From assembly GCA_039033995.1 (NCBI GenBank), contig JBCCBP010000018.1, positions 3,051 to 67,050 of the forward strand: a DNA stretch of 64,000 nt, in the 5' to 3' direction. The translations under genes and the position numbers were made by a program. A model generated the notes under the pieces. The model worked only from the letters and a program-made list of their open reading frames with translations, had not been told where the DNA came from and did no database searches. Shown here piece after piece: positions 33,357 to 41,912 of this stretch. Each line of letters begins with the position of its first letter. The first letter of the stretch is position 1. The stretch is from CALBPI01 sp039033995. GTDB taxonomy: Bacteria > Pseudomonadota > Gammaproteobacteria > Steroidobacterales > Woeseiaceae.

Positions 33357-34604
33357 TTAGTCAGCTTTGGTGAATACCAACGTACCGTTAGTGCCACCAA
33401 AACCAAACGAATTGGAAGCAACCGCCGAGAGCTTGGCCTCGCGCGCAGACCCTGGCACATAATCGAGATCACATTTTGGATCGGGCTCCTCGAGGTTGAT
33501 CGTCGGAGGGATCACCTGATCACGTAGTGCGAGCACTGAGAAAATGCCCTCGACGGCGCCAGCGGCACCAAGCAAATGTCCGGTAGTCGATTTCGTCGCG
33601 CTGATCGCTAGCTTTGCGGCATGCTCACCGAACGCGCGTTTTACTGCCGTCGTTTCGGCAACATCGCCGGCGATCGTTGATGTCGCATGCGCATTCAAGT
33701 AGCCGATTTGCTCAGGATTGAGCTCGGCGTCGCGCACGGCATTCTGCATGCTTTGGGCAGCTCCGGCGCCGTCGTCCGGCGGCGATGTAATGTGATACGC
33801 ATCCCCACTCATTCCAAATCCGGCGAGTTCCGCGTAGATCGTCGCGCCGCGTTGTTTCGCGTGCTCATACTCTTCGAGCATCATGCATCCAGCGCCATCG
33901 CCCAGCACGAAACCGTCGCGATTGGCATCGAACGGCCGACTGGCGGCCTCAGGATCGTCGTTCCGTGTCGATAGCGCCCGCGCGCTGCAGAAGCCGCCGA
34001 GGCCCATTGGCGTCGTCGCATACTCAGCGCCACCGGCCAACATCGCATCTGCATCACCGTAGGCGATCAATCGTCCCGCCAGGCCGATCGCATGCGTCGA
34101 CGTCGTACAGGCTGTCACAACGGACAGGTTTGGCCCGGTCAACCCATGCATGATGCTCATATGCCCGGAGATCATATTGATGATGCTGCCGGGCACGAAG
34201 AAAGGAGAAATCTTGCGCGGATTTTCATCCGCGAGATATTTGGCGTGGTTCGCTTCGATGGTACCGATACCGCCGATGCCAGCGCCCATCAAAACGCCGA
34301 CACGGTGCGCGTTGTCGTCAGTCACCGTGACGCCGCTATCGCTGAGCGCTTGATTGCAGGCGGCGATGCCGTACTGAATAAACTGGTCAATCTTGCGGGA
34401 TTCTTTCGCCGGGATGCCGTTAGCCTCTGCGTCAAAATCGACCACGCATCCACCGAAGCGAGTCGTGAACTTGCTAACGTCGAACGCTTCAATAGCGCGA
34501 ATGCCAGACGTGCCCGCCACCACATTCTGCCAGGCGGTTTCCACCTGATTGCCGACCGGAGAAATGATGCCAAGTCCGGTTACTACGACTCTTCTCTTCG
34601 CCAT
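33357..34604 (-). CDS. fabF: 3-oxoacyl-[acyl-carrier-protein] synthase II
   Basis: The chain-elongating condensing enzyme of fatty acid synthesis, 415 residues. The catalytic Cys lies in SVVTACTTSTHAIG, the two His in NAHATSTIAGD and TTGHLLGAAGAVE, and the glycine-rich C-terminus reads SNSFGFGGTNGTLVF. The start MAKRRVVVTGLGIISPVGN is typical. A GC-rich hairpin separates it from acpP upstream. Confidence 0.96.
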   Translation of the reverse strand: MAKRRVVVTGLGIISPVGNQVETAWQNVVAGTSGIRAIEAFDVSKFTTRFGGCVVDFDAEANGIPAKESRKIDQFIQYGIAACNQALSDSGVTVTDDNAHRVGVLMGAGIGGIGTIEANHAKYLADENPRKISPFFVPGSIINMISGHMSIMHGLTGPNLSVVTACTTSTHAIGLAGRLIAYGDADAMLAGGAEYATTPMGLGGFCSARALSTRNDDPEAASRPFDANRDGFVLGDGAGCMMLEEYEHAKQRGATIYAELAGFGMSGDAYHITSPPDDGAGAAQSMQNAVRDAELNPEQIGYLNAHATSTIAGDVAETTAVKRAFGEHAAKLAISATKSTTGHLLGAAGAVEGIFSVLALRDQVIPPTINLEEPDPKCDLDYVPGSAREAKLSAVASNSFGFGGTNGTLVFTKAD

Positions 34605-34622
34605 ACCGCTCTTTCCAAAAGC

Positions 34623-34648
34623 GTTCCGGCGCCCTAAAGCGCCGGAAC
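34623..34648 (-). promoter_or_regulatory. Intercistronic hairpin between acpP and fabF
   Basis: A perfect 10-bp stem, GTTCCGGCGC/GCGCCGGAAC with a 6-base loop, lies in the 116-bp gap between acpP and fabF. On the minus strand it is followed by CTTTTGG, not a full U-tract. It probably partly terminates transcription or stabilises the acpP mRNA, so that acyl carrier protein is made in excess over FabF. Confidence 0.65.
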
Positions 34649-34720
34649 TTGTTCAACCTGTTGCCAACCCGCCAGTCGTTCCCGTCCCTATCGACGAGCG
34701 TCGGCGCGTTGGTGAGTTAA

Positions 34721-34960
34721 TCACTCAGCGCGACGTGCTGTCACGTAGTCGATGGCCTGCTGCACCGTGGTGATTTTCTCGGCATCTTCATCAGGAATCT
34801 CGGTTTCGAATTCCTCTTCCAACGCCATGACGAGTTCAACCGTGTCAAGGGAATCGGCGCCAAGGTCATCCACGAAAGAGGCACTGTTTGTGACTTCCTC
34901 TTCCTTTACGCCAAGTTGCTCTGCAACGATGCTCTTGACTTGATCTTCAATACTGCTCAT
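34721..34960 (-). CDS. acpP: Acyl carrier protein
   Basis: The 79-residue acidic carrier of growing acyl chains. The phosphopantetheine Ser is in FVDDLGADSLDTVELVMALE. Helix I (SIEDQVKSIVAEQLGVKEEE) and the C-terminal TTVQQAIDYV are standard. AAGGA precedes the ATG. A separate promoter likely drives it. Confidence 0.97.
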   Translation of the reverse strand: MSSIEDQVKSIVAEQLGVKEEEVTNSASFVDDLGADSLDTVELVMALEEEFETEIPDEDAEKITTVQQAIDYVTARRAE

Positions 34961-35026
34961 TTGCGGTTTTTCCTTACGTGTAAGCTATAAAACAGCCCGC
35001 TCACGCGGTATCGCATGAGCCTGAAT

Positions 35027-35032
35027 ATTATA
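35027..35032 (-). promoter_or_regulatory. -10 box of a probable acpP promoter
   Basis: On the minus strand a perfect TATAAT lies about 67 bp before the acpP ATG, preceded by TTTTG. No good -35 hexamer stands 17 bp upstream. The transcript leader would contain a small hairpin (GCTCA...TGAGC). An acpP-specific promoter is usual in this locus. Confidence 0.5.
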
Positions 35033-35133
35033 CAAAACTTGCGCAATCGGTGCGCGAACGCCGTTTTCTCCCGTTTCCGGCGCGCGTATTGTAGGTGAAT
35101 TGTCTCAATTGCGCCAGATTGGTCATAAGGCGC

Positions 35134-35889
35134 TCAGACCATCCACATGCCACCGTTCACATGCAGCGTCTCGCCACTGATGTAACGACCCCCTGCTGAG
35201 GCGAGAAATACCGCACTTTGCGCGATATCCGAGACATTACCGAGACTGCCCAAGGGCACCTGCGACAGCATCGCCTCGCGCTGATCGTCGGTTAATTGAT
35301 CTGTCATGTCCGTCGCGATGAAACCGGGTGCGATCACGTTCGCGGTGATGCCGCGCGAGCCTAACTCTCGTGCGATGGATTTCGTAAAGCCAACCAGACC
35401 GGCTTTGGCCGCTGCATAGTTCGCCTGACCCGCATTGCCCATTGTGCCAACAACGGATGACACGGATATGATCCGGCCGTGGCGCGCCTTCATCATGCCG
35501 CGGACACAGCCCTTTGTGAGCCTGAACACGCCGGACAGGTTAGTGGCGATCACATCATCCCACTCGGCGTCCTTCATTCGCATCAGCAAATTGTCACGCG
35601 TGATGCCGGCGTTGTTAACGAGAATGGTCGGTGGTGATGATTTGATATCGCTTAGCAGCGCATCGATCGATGCCGCGTTGGAGACATCAAGCACTTTGCC
35701 AGTGCCGGCATCACCGAGGCGTTCCGCGATTGCCGCTGCCCCGGTCTCGCTCGTCGCCGTGCCGATCACCGTGGCGCCAGCGGCAGCCATCAGACTGGCA
35801 ATTTCACGACCGATCCCTCGGGACGCACCGGTCACTAGCGCCGTCTGACCTTGCAGGGCATCGTTGGAAAAAAGCATCGAATTGGTCAT
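35134..35889 (-). CDS. fabG: 3-oxoacyl-[acyl-carrier-protein] reductase
   Basis: An NADPH-dependent short-chain dehydrogenase of 251 residues for the first reduction in fatty acid elongation. It has GASRGIGREIA, NNAGITRDNLLMRM, the catalytic Ser in SVSSVVGTMG, and Tyr/Lys in NYAAAKAG. The C-terminus ETLHVNGGMWMV is the FabG type. ATG 35889 has GGGAG eight bases upstream and is preferred over an ATG nine codons earlier that overlaps the fabD stop. Confidence 0.95.
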   Translation of the reverse strand: MTNSMLFSNDALQGQTALVTGASRGIGREIASLMAAAGATVIGTATSETGAAAIAERLGDAGTGKVLDVSNAASIDALLSDIKSSPPTILVNNAGITRDNLLMRMKDAEWDDVIATNLSGVFRLTKGCVRGMMKARHGRIISVSSVVGTMGNAGQANYAAAKAGLVGFTKSIARELGSRGITANVIAPGFIATDMTDQLTDDQREAMLSQVPLGSLGNVSDIAQSAVFLASAGGRYISGETLHVNGGMWMV

Positions 35890-35915
35890 TTGGTTGTCTC
35901 CCGTTCGGGCCAGCA

Positions 35916-36848
35916 CTACTGGGAAATCATGGCCTGAAGCGCGTCAAGATCTTCGGGTTGCTCCATCGGAACTGCAGTCTGCTTGCGATCGATACGCTTG
36001 TGGAGCCCACATAAAACTTTACCCGGTCCGCATTCGGCGACAGCTTCGATGCCCATCTTACCGGCTTTGCGCATCGACTCGACCCAACGCACAGGACTGT
36101 AGAGCTGTCGCACCAACGCATCGCGAATCGCATCTGCATCGGACTGGGTCGCGACATCCACATTGTTAATGACCGGAATCTGAGGTGCTGACAGCGTCAC
36201 TGATGATAATCGCTCCGCCATTTGCTCCGCAGCGGGAGCCATCAATGCGCAATGCGACGGTACACTGACCGGCAACGGCAGCGCGCGCCGAGCGCCTGCT
36301 TCTTTGCAGCGATCAATAGCCGCATCGACCGATGCGCGATTCCCGGCGATAACCACCTGCCCTGGCGCGTTGAAATTAACGGCCGATACAACGCCGTCAC
36401 TGACATCAGCGCAGGCGGCGATGACGACGTCGTCATCCAGGCCGAGTATCGCTGCCATCGCACCTTCCCCAGGCGCGACTGCAGCCTGCATGAATTGCCC
36501 GCGTTGTTCGACCAGGGACACGGCCGTCGCGAAGTCGAGCGCCCCAGCACACACCAAAGCGGAGTACTCACCAAGACTGTGACCGGCGAGTACCGCTGGT
36601 GGCGCAACATCACGCGATTGCCAGCTTCGCCAGATCGCGACGCTGGCGGTCAGTAATGCGGGTTGTGTGACGGCGGTGGTCGCAAGCCGGCCGTCAGGAT
36701 CGTCTTGCGTCAAAGCCCAGAGATCATAGCCGAGCACCTCGGACGCGGTGGCAAAGGTAGCTTTCACGTCGGCATCGGCTGCGCCTAGTGCGACGAGCAT
36801 GCCGACACTTTGCGAACCTTGCCCGGGAAAGACGATCGCGTAGTTCAT
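35916..36848 (-). CDS. fabD: Malonyl-CoA:ACP transacylase
   Basis: Loads malonyl groups onto ACP; 310 residues. Landmarks are FPGQGSQSVGM at the N-terminus, the nucleophile Ser in GHSLGEYSALV, the Arg in LVEQRGQFMQ, and the His in VPSHCALM. It is the first gene of the fab group here: plsX and fabH, usually just upstream, are replaced by the rhombosortase gene. Confidence 0.95.
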   Translation of the reverse strand: MNYAIVFPGQGSQSVGMLVALGAADADVKATFATASEVLGYDLWALTQDDPDGRLATTAVTQPALLTASVAIWRSWQSRDVAPPAVLAGHSLGEYSALVCAGALDFATAVSLVEQRGQFMQAAVAPGEGAMAAILGLDDDVVIAACADVSDGVVSAVNFNAPGQVVIAGNRASVDAAIDRCKEAGARRALPLPVSVPSHCALMAPAAEQMAERLSSVTLSAPQIPVINNVDVATQSDADAIRDALVRQLYSPVRWVESMRKAGKMGIEAVAECGPGKVLCGLHKRIDRKQTAVPMEQPEDLDALQAMISQ

Positions 36849-36896
36849 GAATGAATCCGATGTTGTTTGTCAGCGCGACATATTCTCATATCAGCT

Positions 36897-37496
36897 TCAG
36901 TGGCGGAAAGTCTTTCGCCAATGCCATCCGCGATGGATGGCGTAGATCAGCAAGCCAATGATCGCGCCATAGAGATGTGCGTCAGTGATCACGCGGCCGC
37001 CGATCAGCGCCTCCGTCGACAACGCGCCGCCCGCGATCTGTTCATAGCCGAGCTTGACCGCTACGCCCGCCAATAACAGCGATGACTCTACTCGCGCCAC
37101 TGTGAGACGTCGGAGCGCGCCGTACACCGCCAAACCATGTACAACACCCGATGCGCCGACGTATCGGTATAGCGACTCGTTGGCGACGAGTAGCGCGCAT
37201 GAGATTCCGATAGCGATCAGCGCATAAATCGCGAGCCAGCGTGCGCTGCTGGCAGCGGATCCGACCAACCAACCCAGCAAAATAATCGCGGTGGCGTTCA
37301 TCGCCGCATGGCGCAGATTGAGGTGGACCAGATGTGCCGTCAGTAGCCGCCAGATCTCGCCGGACAGGATCTGCGGTCGGTAATAAGCAAGCGCATCGGC
37401 GACAACATCACCGAGCGCTGCGATTGCCACTAGCATCAGACCCAACGCGATGACGGCCCGTCTCACCTCATATTCTGTTTTTGTGCGTCGGTTCAC
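36897..37496 (-). CDS. rrtA: Rhombosortase (rhomboid-family intramembrane serine protease)
   Basis: A polytopic protein of about 199 residues with five to six transmembrane helices. It has the rhomboid fold signatures HLVHLNLRHAAMN, the catalytic Ser in YVGASGVVHGL and the catalytic His in DAHLYGA. Short length and the SGVVHG variant fit the rhombosortase subgroup, which trims proteins with a GlyGly-CTERM tail after T2SS-dependent export. It lies divergently next to gspG, which supports this. The start is uncertain: GTG 37496 has GGAA upstream; TTG 37517 and a GTG ten codons downstream are alternatives. No GlyGly-CTERM protein was found in the window. Confidence 0.8.
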   Translation of the reverse strand: MNRRTKTEYEVRRAVIALGLMLVAIAALGDVVADALAYYRPQILSGEIWRLLTAHLVHLNLRHAAMNATAIILLGWLVGSAASSARWLAIYALIAIGISCALLVANESLYRYVGASGVVHGLAVYGALRRLTVARVESSLLLAGVAVKLGYEQIAGGALSTEALIGGRVITDAHLYGAIIGLLIYAIHRGWHWRKTFRH

Positions 37497-37630
37497 TATG
37501 TTTCCGGCTGGCTGCAAGGGCGCGAACTGCTACAATAATGCGCTGAACTTATTTGAATTGCGATGTTCCAAGCTCTTGCGCTTAACAGAGCGCGATATCG
37601 ACATCGCACACAGACAACGGAGCCCACTCC

Positions 37631-38077
37631 ATGCAGGTTTCACAGATGCTACATCGTCAGGCACAGCGCGGATTCACGTTGATCGAGATCATCGTCGTCG
37701 TCGTCATTATCGGTATCCTCGCGGGTGTAGTCGGACCCAAGATATTTGGTAATGTTTATAAGGCGCAGAAAACGCGCATTAAACTGGACATCCAGAACAT
37801 CGAGGCAGCGCTGAAGATCTATCGGCTCGATAACTTTACCTACCCCACCAACGAACACGGCGGATTGAAGGCACTGGTCGAAAAACCGGCGGACCCTAAC
37901 CTGACCAACTATGACCCTGAAGGCTATCTGGCAGAGCTACCCAAAGATCCGTGGAATCGTCCGTACATTTACGTCTATCCGGGTCAACGTGGCGACTTTG
38001 ATGTCTACACGCTGGGTGAAGATGGTCGCGTCGGTGGCGAAGGTTCCAATACCGATCTCTGGAATAACGACATCTGA
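37631..38077 (+). CDS. gspG: Type II secretion major pseudopilin
   Basis: The 148-residue main subunit of the T2SS pseudopilus. The prepilin peptidase site is QRGFTLIEIIVVVVIIGIL (cleavage after Gly, Glu at +5). The C-terminal calcium-binding region has PKDPWNRPYIYVYPG and GEDGRVGGEGSNTDLWNND. It is the first gene of gspGHIJKLMN and follows a 113-bp gap from the divergent rrtA gene. Confidence 0.96.
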   Translation: MQVSQMLHRQAQRGFTLIEIIVVVVIIGILAGVVGPKIFGNVYKAQKTRIKLDIQNIEAALKIYRLDNFTYPTNEHGGLKALVEKPADPNLTNYDPEGYLAELPKDPWNRPYIYVYPGQRGDFDVYTLGEDGRVGGEGSNTDLWNNDI

Positions 38078-38085
38078 GACGGGCC

Positions 38086-38661
38086 GTGACTGCCACCGTC
38101 GCAAAGCATCGCGGCTTTACGCTGATCGAGCTACTGGTCACGGTCGTCGTCATCGCTATCGCGGTCGGCTTTATTTTGCCCCAGCTGAGCTGGATCAAGA
38201 CCACGCCGCCGATCGAGAAACCCATGCGGGCACTCGCGACCGTCATCGAGCTCGCACGCGACGAGGCCGCATTGCAAGGGCGCAATTTCGGCATCCGGTT
38301 TTACCCGGACAGCTACGAGCTTCTGGAACTGGAGCCGGAGACCGGTGCCTGGATCACCATCGAGGAAGACGACATGCTGGTCGGCGCCGAGTTCGGTGAA
38401 GAATTTATTCCTCGACTGATCATCGAAGAACGCGATGTCGAGCTCGAATACCCAGACAACGAAACGACCGATGAGCCGGAACTCGACGCGTTTGGTCAGG
38501 CGATTGCCCAAGCGGGTGAACCGCCCCATGTCGTGATTTTGGCCAGCGGAGAGGTGTCGCCGTTCGAGCTACAGCTCGATGCGCTGGGTGACGACGGCTT
38601 TATCAGCATGCAAGGCGATTTCTTGGGCAGCCTGACATTATCGCGCGAGCGCCTACGATGA
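38086..38661 (+). CDS. gspH: Type II secretion minor pseudopilin H
   Basis: A 191-residue pseudopilin with the site HRGFTLIELLVTVVVIAIAVG. The body is acidic and contains LARDEAALQGRNFGIRFYPDSYE shortened to ARDEAALQGRNFGIRF, as in GspH. It starts with GTG 8 bp after gspG. It overlaps gspI by 4 bp (ATGA). Confidence 0.92.
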   Translation: MTATVAKHRGFTLIELLVTVVVIAIAVGFILPQLSWIKTTPPIEKPMRALATVIELARDEAALQGRNFGIRFYPDSYELLELEPETGAWITIEEDDMLVGAEFGEEFIPRLIIEERDVELEYPDNETTDEPELDAFGQAIAQAGEPPHVVILASGEVSPFELQLDALGDDGFISMQGDFLGSLTLSRERLR

Positions 38662-39092
38662 AAACGCAGCAGTCGGGATTTACGCTGATCGAGGTCATGA
38701 TCGCACTAATCATCGCAAGCCTTGGTTTGGCCGCCATCGGCGTATCGCTGCACCAACACAGCGACACCAGCCGTAAGTTGAGAGATTCGACGCTCGCGAT
38801 GTTCATCGCGAGCAACGAGATTGCGGAGCTGCGTATCAACGGACGATTTCCTGATGTCGGTCGCAGCACGCGCGATGTCGAGTTTTCGCAACGCGAGTGG
38901 CTCGTCGTCACGGTGATTCAGGAAACGGGTATCGAGGGCCTGCGTCGCGTCAACGTCAGTGTCGCGGAGGCCGTAACGCCGGAGCGGCAGTTGCGCGTCG
39001 TGACCGGATTTTTGAGTCAGCTGCCAGCGCCTCCTGTTTCTGCCGTGCCAAACTTCGAAAGTCTGGGCACCAGGACCGGCGAAACCTCGTGA
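38658..39092 (+). CDS. gspI: Type II secretion minor pseudopilin I
   Basis: A 144-residue pseudopilin with QSGFTLIEVMIALIIASLGLA and a GspI-type body (MFIASNEIAELRIN, REWLVVTVI). It forms the pseudopilus tip complex with GspJ and GspK. It overlaps both neighbours by 4 bp. Confidence 0.92.
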   Translation: MKTQQSGFTLIEVMIALIIASLGLAAIGVSLHQHSDTSRKLRDSTLAMFIASNEIAELRINGRFPDVGRSTRDVEFSQREWLVVTVIQETGIEGLRRVNVSVAEAVTPERQLRVVTGFLSQLPAPPVSAVPNFESLGTRTGETS

Positions 39093-39688
39093 ACCGAGAC
39101 CGACAAAACGGCTTCACGCTGATCGAAGTAATGATTTCATTGGCGATCTTCTCAACGATCGCCGCCTTTTCGTATGCGACGTTTTCATCAGCCGCTCGGG
39201 AGTCTCGGGCAATCACTGAGAATAACGCCGCACTCGCTGAACTACAGCGCACCTTGCAATGGTTGACGAACGACCTGCTGCAATATCAACCGCGCGGCGT
39301 TCGCGAGCCCATTGGCACGGAGCGCCGCCCTGCACTGTTAGCCGATATTCGCAGCGACAATCTGTTGGAAATCACGCGCGGTGGCCACGCCAATCCGCTA
39401 GGACTGCCACGCGCCTCGGCCCAACGCGTCGCGTATCGCATCGACGAAGACACACTGGTGCGCCTGCAATGGCCCACGCTGGACCCGGTGTTGGCCAGTG
39501 AACCGGATGCGATCGAACTGATGACCGGTATCGAGCGTATCCAGATCAGCTACCTCGGAGACACCGCCGATAGCTGGACGCAGCAATGGCCCGGGCCAAA
39601 TGGACGGCGCAAACCGCGTGCGGTCGAGGTGATCATCGAGCACGAACGCTGGGGTGAGTTTCGTCGCTTGCTGGAGACGGGCTACTAA
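39089..39688 (+). CDS. gspJ: Type II secretion minor pseudopilin J
   Basis: A 199-residue pseudopilin. The true start is the GTG at 39089, overlapping the gspI stop (GTGA), which places QNGFTLIEVMISLAIFSTIA seven residues from the N-terminus. The longer in-frame extension to 38897 lies wholly inside gspI and can be dismissed. The ELQRTLQWLTNDLLQ and the C-terminal EVIIEHERWGEFRRLLE fit GspJ. Its stop shares one base with the gspK start (TAATG). Confidence 0.92.
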   Translation: MNRDRQNGFTLIEVMISLAIFSTIAAFSYATFSSAARESRAITENNAALAELQRTLQWLTNDLLQYQPRGVREPIGTERRPALLADIRSDNLLEITRGGHANPLGLPRASAQRVAYRIDEDTLVRLQWPTLDPVLASEPDAIELMTGIERIQISYLGDTADSWTQQWPGPNGRRKPRAVEVIIEHERWGEFRRLLETGY

Positions 39689-40642
39689 TGCAGAGAGTCG
39701 TCTCAAAACACCAGCAGCGCGGTGCCGTCGCTATTCTTTTCGCACTGTTGATGGTCGCGTTGACCGCCAGCGTTGCGGCGGCCATCAGTTACGACGTCGC
39801 TTTGGACGTTCGCCGTACCAATGCGATGCTCCTGCAGGAACAGGCCAGGCTCGTCGCGCTAGGCGCCGAGGACTGGATTGGTGACCTGCTTCGTCAGGAT
39901 GCGGTAGATACAGAAGACGACCACCTCGGTGAGCTATGGGCGCAGGAGCTGCCGCCACTGCCGATCGAAGGGGCTGGTCCTGATGGCATTATTTCTGGGC
40001 AGATCATCGACCTGCAATCGCGCTTCAATCTGAACAATATGATTGACGGCGAAGGTCAGCCGGTCGAATTGGAGGTTGAGCGTTTCAAGCGCATGCTGAC
40101 GAATAACGGCCTGAACCCGGAATTGTCCGATGCGGTACTCGATTGGATGGATGGATGGCGATCAAGATTTTACATTCCCATCCGGTGCAGAGGATGACGT
40201 GTATACCAGCCGCCTGCCACCGATGCGAGCCGCCAATCAGGCGTTTCGCTCTGTTAACGAACTCGCCGCAGTAGAAGGCTTCGACAAAGCAGCGATGGAT
40301 CTGTTGCAGCCACACTTGACCGCCCTGCCCAGCCAGACACCCATCAATATCAATACAGCCACGCCGGTCGTCATGCAATCGCTGGATGAGAGTATGACAC
40401 CTGCCGTTATCAACGAACTCCGAGAAGTCCGGCTGGAAAACGGCTTCGACGACCTCAGCGTACAATTGGCAGGCTCTCTACCGGCCGATACGATCGCGAC
40501 CCTGCAAACACAAAGCGAGTATTTTCAGCTGCGCTCTGTGGTGCGTATTGGCACTGTTCGGTTCACCATGTACTCTTTGCTGTATCGCAGCGCCCAGGGC
40601 GAAATCGCCGTTGTGATGCGAAGCTTTGGCTCCAGCTTGTAA
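39688..40642 (+). pseudogene. gspK: Type II secretion minor pseudopilin K, broken by a 4-bp frameshift
   Basis: GspK caps the pseudopilus tip. The first frame (39688-40197) has the expected leader QQRGAVAILFALLMVALTAS (Glu at +5 absent, as usual for GspK) and reads to SDAVLDWMDG, then turns to nonsense and stops. The rest (DQDFTFPSGAEDDVYTSRLP, then NINTATPVVMQSL) continues in another frame to 40642. Removing one TGGA unit from the repeat at 40144-40158 restores a 316-residue GspK of normal length with the family junction VLDWMDGDQDF. All other sequence looks intact, so the lesion is recent, a repeat-length variant, or a sequencing error. If real, the strain lacks full-length GspK unless frameshifting occurs. 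Confidence 0.9.
40144..40158 (+). repeat. Tetranucleotide repeat (TGGA, 3.75 copies) at the gspK frameshift
   Basis: Fifteen bases of TGGA repeat within gspK. Loss or gain of one unit shifts the frame by 4 bp; with one unit fewer the gspK frame is open to the end. The tract is short compared with known phase-variable repeats. Confidence 0.85.
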
Positions 40643-40658
40643 GCGCGGGAATTTTCGA

Positions 40659-41912
40659 TTGAACGAAACGCTAATCATTGACCTCGGATTACCTGATGAT
40701 GATCAGGCGCATTGGTTTATGGTCGACAGCAATGGCGGTCGACTGGGCGTTGTTAATACCGGCGCGCTCGATGCCGCCCGTGAGGCATCGATTGGACGCC
40801 GTGTCATCGCCTTTGTCATGGCGCCCGATCTTGTGCGCACGCGCGCCAATCTGCCGGTACGCGGTGCCAAATTGCAAGCGGCGCTCCCCTATGCCCTCGA
40901 GGAGCACTTTGCCGGTGATGTCGAGGCTTTGCATTTCGCCGCTGGCGCCACCGATGAAGACGGCGATATGCCGGTCGCCGCGATCGATCGTGCGATTCTT
41001 GAGGCGTGCACCACGCGCCTGAGCGATGCCCGTATCAATGCGACCGAGCTGTACGCTCTGCATGATGCGCTCCCCGAACTTCCGCAGTTCACGCAGTTGC
41101 TGGTTGAAGCGCGCATCACACTGTTACGGGGTGATCGGTTCGAAATGTTGGCGACCACCGATTTGGCGCCTGAGGATATATTGCAGGCTTGGGTTTCTGG
41201 TCGCGATGAAGACGCTGTGCCCGAGGCCGCTCATCAGATTCGCATCTACGCGACACCGTCAGAAGAGCAGCGTTTGGACGCTCTCAAACAACAGTTTCCT
41301 GATGCCGATGTCAAAATCCTGGGCGACAGTGTCGTCGAGTTCGCGGCGCGAACGGTATTCGCGCAAGGTGGCATCAACCTCTTGCAGGGCGAATTCGCGG
41401 TGGGCAGCAATCCACTCGAGAAGCTCAAACCCTGGTGGCCTGTCGCCGCGATGGCAGCAGGATTGTTGGTCGTCTCATTGCTCGGCACGTTTGTCGAAAT
41501 GTACTCGTTGCAACGCCAGTCCGAACGCCTGGATCAGCAAATCGTCTCTCTGCTGGAATCGCGAGGACAACGCAACGTGGATCCGGCGGCGGCAGAGCCT
41601 ACTCTGGCAAGCCTTGTCAATCGCAGCAGTCGCAGTACCGGCGGCGGCCCGGCGACAGACTCAGGCCCGGCATTTCTTAGTGTGCTCAATCGCCTTGCTG
41701 AATCGTTGCAGGCGGCGGGCGATACGAATCTCGATGCGGTGTCTTTTCGAAATGGCGTGGTCGATATCCGACTGACGACCAAAGATGCCGCAACCCTCGA
41801 AACGCTGCGCCAGGGTATTCAGAAAGGCGACAACTTACGCGCGGAAATCCAGCGTACTGAGCAGCAGGACGGACGCGTCAAGAGTTTCATGCAAATTCAG
41901 GGGGCACAGTAG
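40659..41912 (+). CDS. gspL: Type II secretion inner-membrane protein L
   Basis: A bitopic protein of about 417 residues that links the cytoplasmic ATPase GspE to GspM. The N-terminal part is the actin-like cytoplasmic domain (LIIDLGL, ALPYALEEHFAGDVEALHFA, INLLQGEFA). One membrane helix (WPVAAMAAGLLVVSLLGTF) follows near residue 268, then a periplasmic ferredoxin-like domain. TTG 40659 is chosen because CGGGA lies upstream and the first strand begins at once; an ATG at 40626 inside the gspK end is the alternative. Confidence 0.88.
   Translation: MNETLIIDLGLPDDDQAHWFMVDSNGGRLGVVNTGALDAAREASIGRRVIAFVMAPDLVRTRANLPVRGAKLQAALPYALEEHFAGDVEALHFAAGATDEDGDMPVAAIDRAILEACTTRLSDARINATELYALHDALPELPQFTQLLVEARITLLRGDRFEMLATTDLAPEDILQAWVSGRDEDAVPEAAHQIRIYATPSEEQRLDALKQQFPDADVKILGDSVVEFAARTVFAQGGINLLQGEFAVGSNPLEKLKPWWPVAAMAAGLLVVSLLGTFVEMYSLQRQSERLDQQIVSLLESRGQRNVDPAAAEPTLASLVNRSSRSTGGGPATDSGPAFLSVLNRLAESLQAAGDTNLDAVSFRNGVVDIRLTTKDAATLETLRQGIQKGDNLRAEIQRTEQQDGRVKSFMQIQGAQ

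Noticed and set aside
38897..39088. N-terminal extension of gspJ
   Set aside because: It lies fully inside gspI in another frame; the GTG at 39089 puts the prepilin site at the normal place.
40130..40197. Programmed ribosomal frameshift in gspK
   Set aside because: Restoring the frame needs a shift equal to a 4-bp insertion at a TGGA repeat. There is no slippery heptamer or downstream pseudoknot in view, so mutation or error is simpler.
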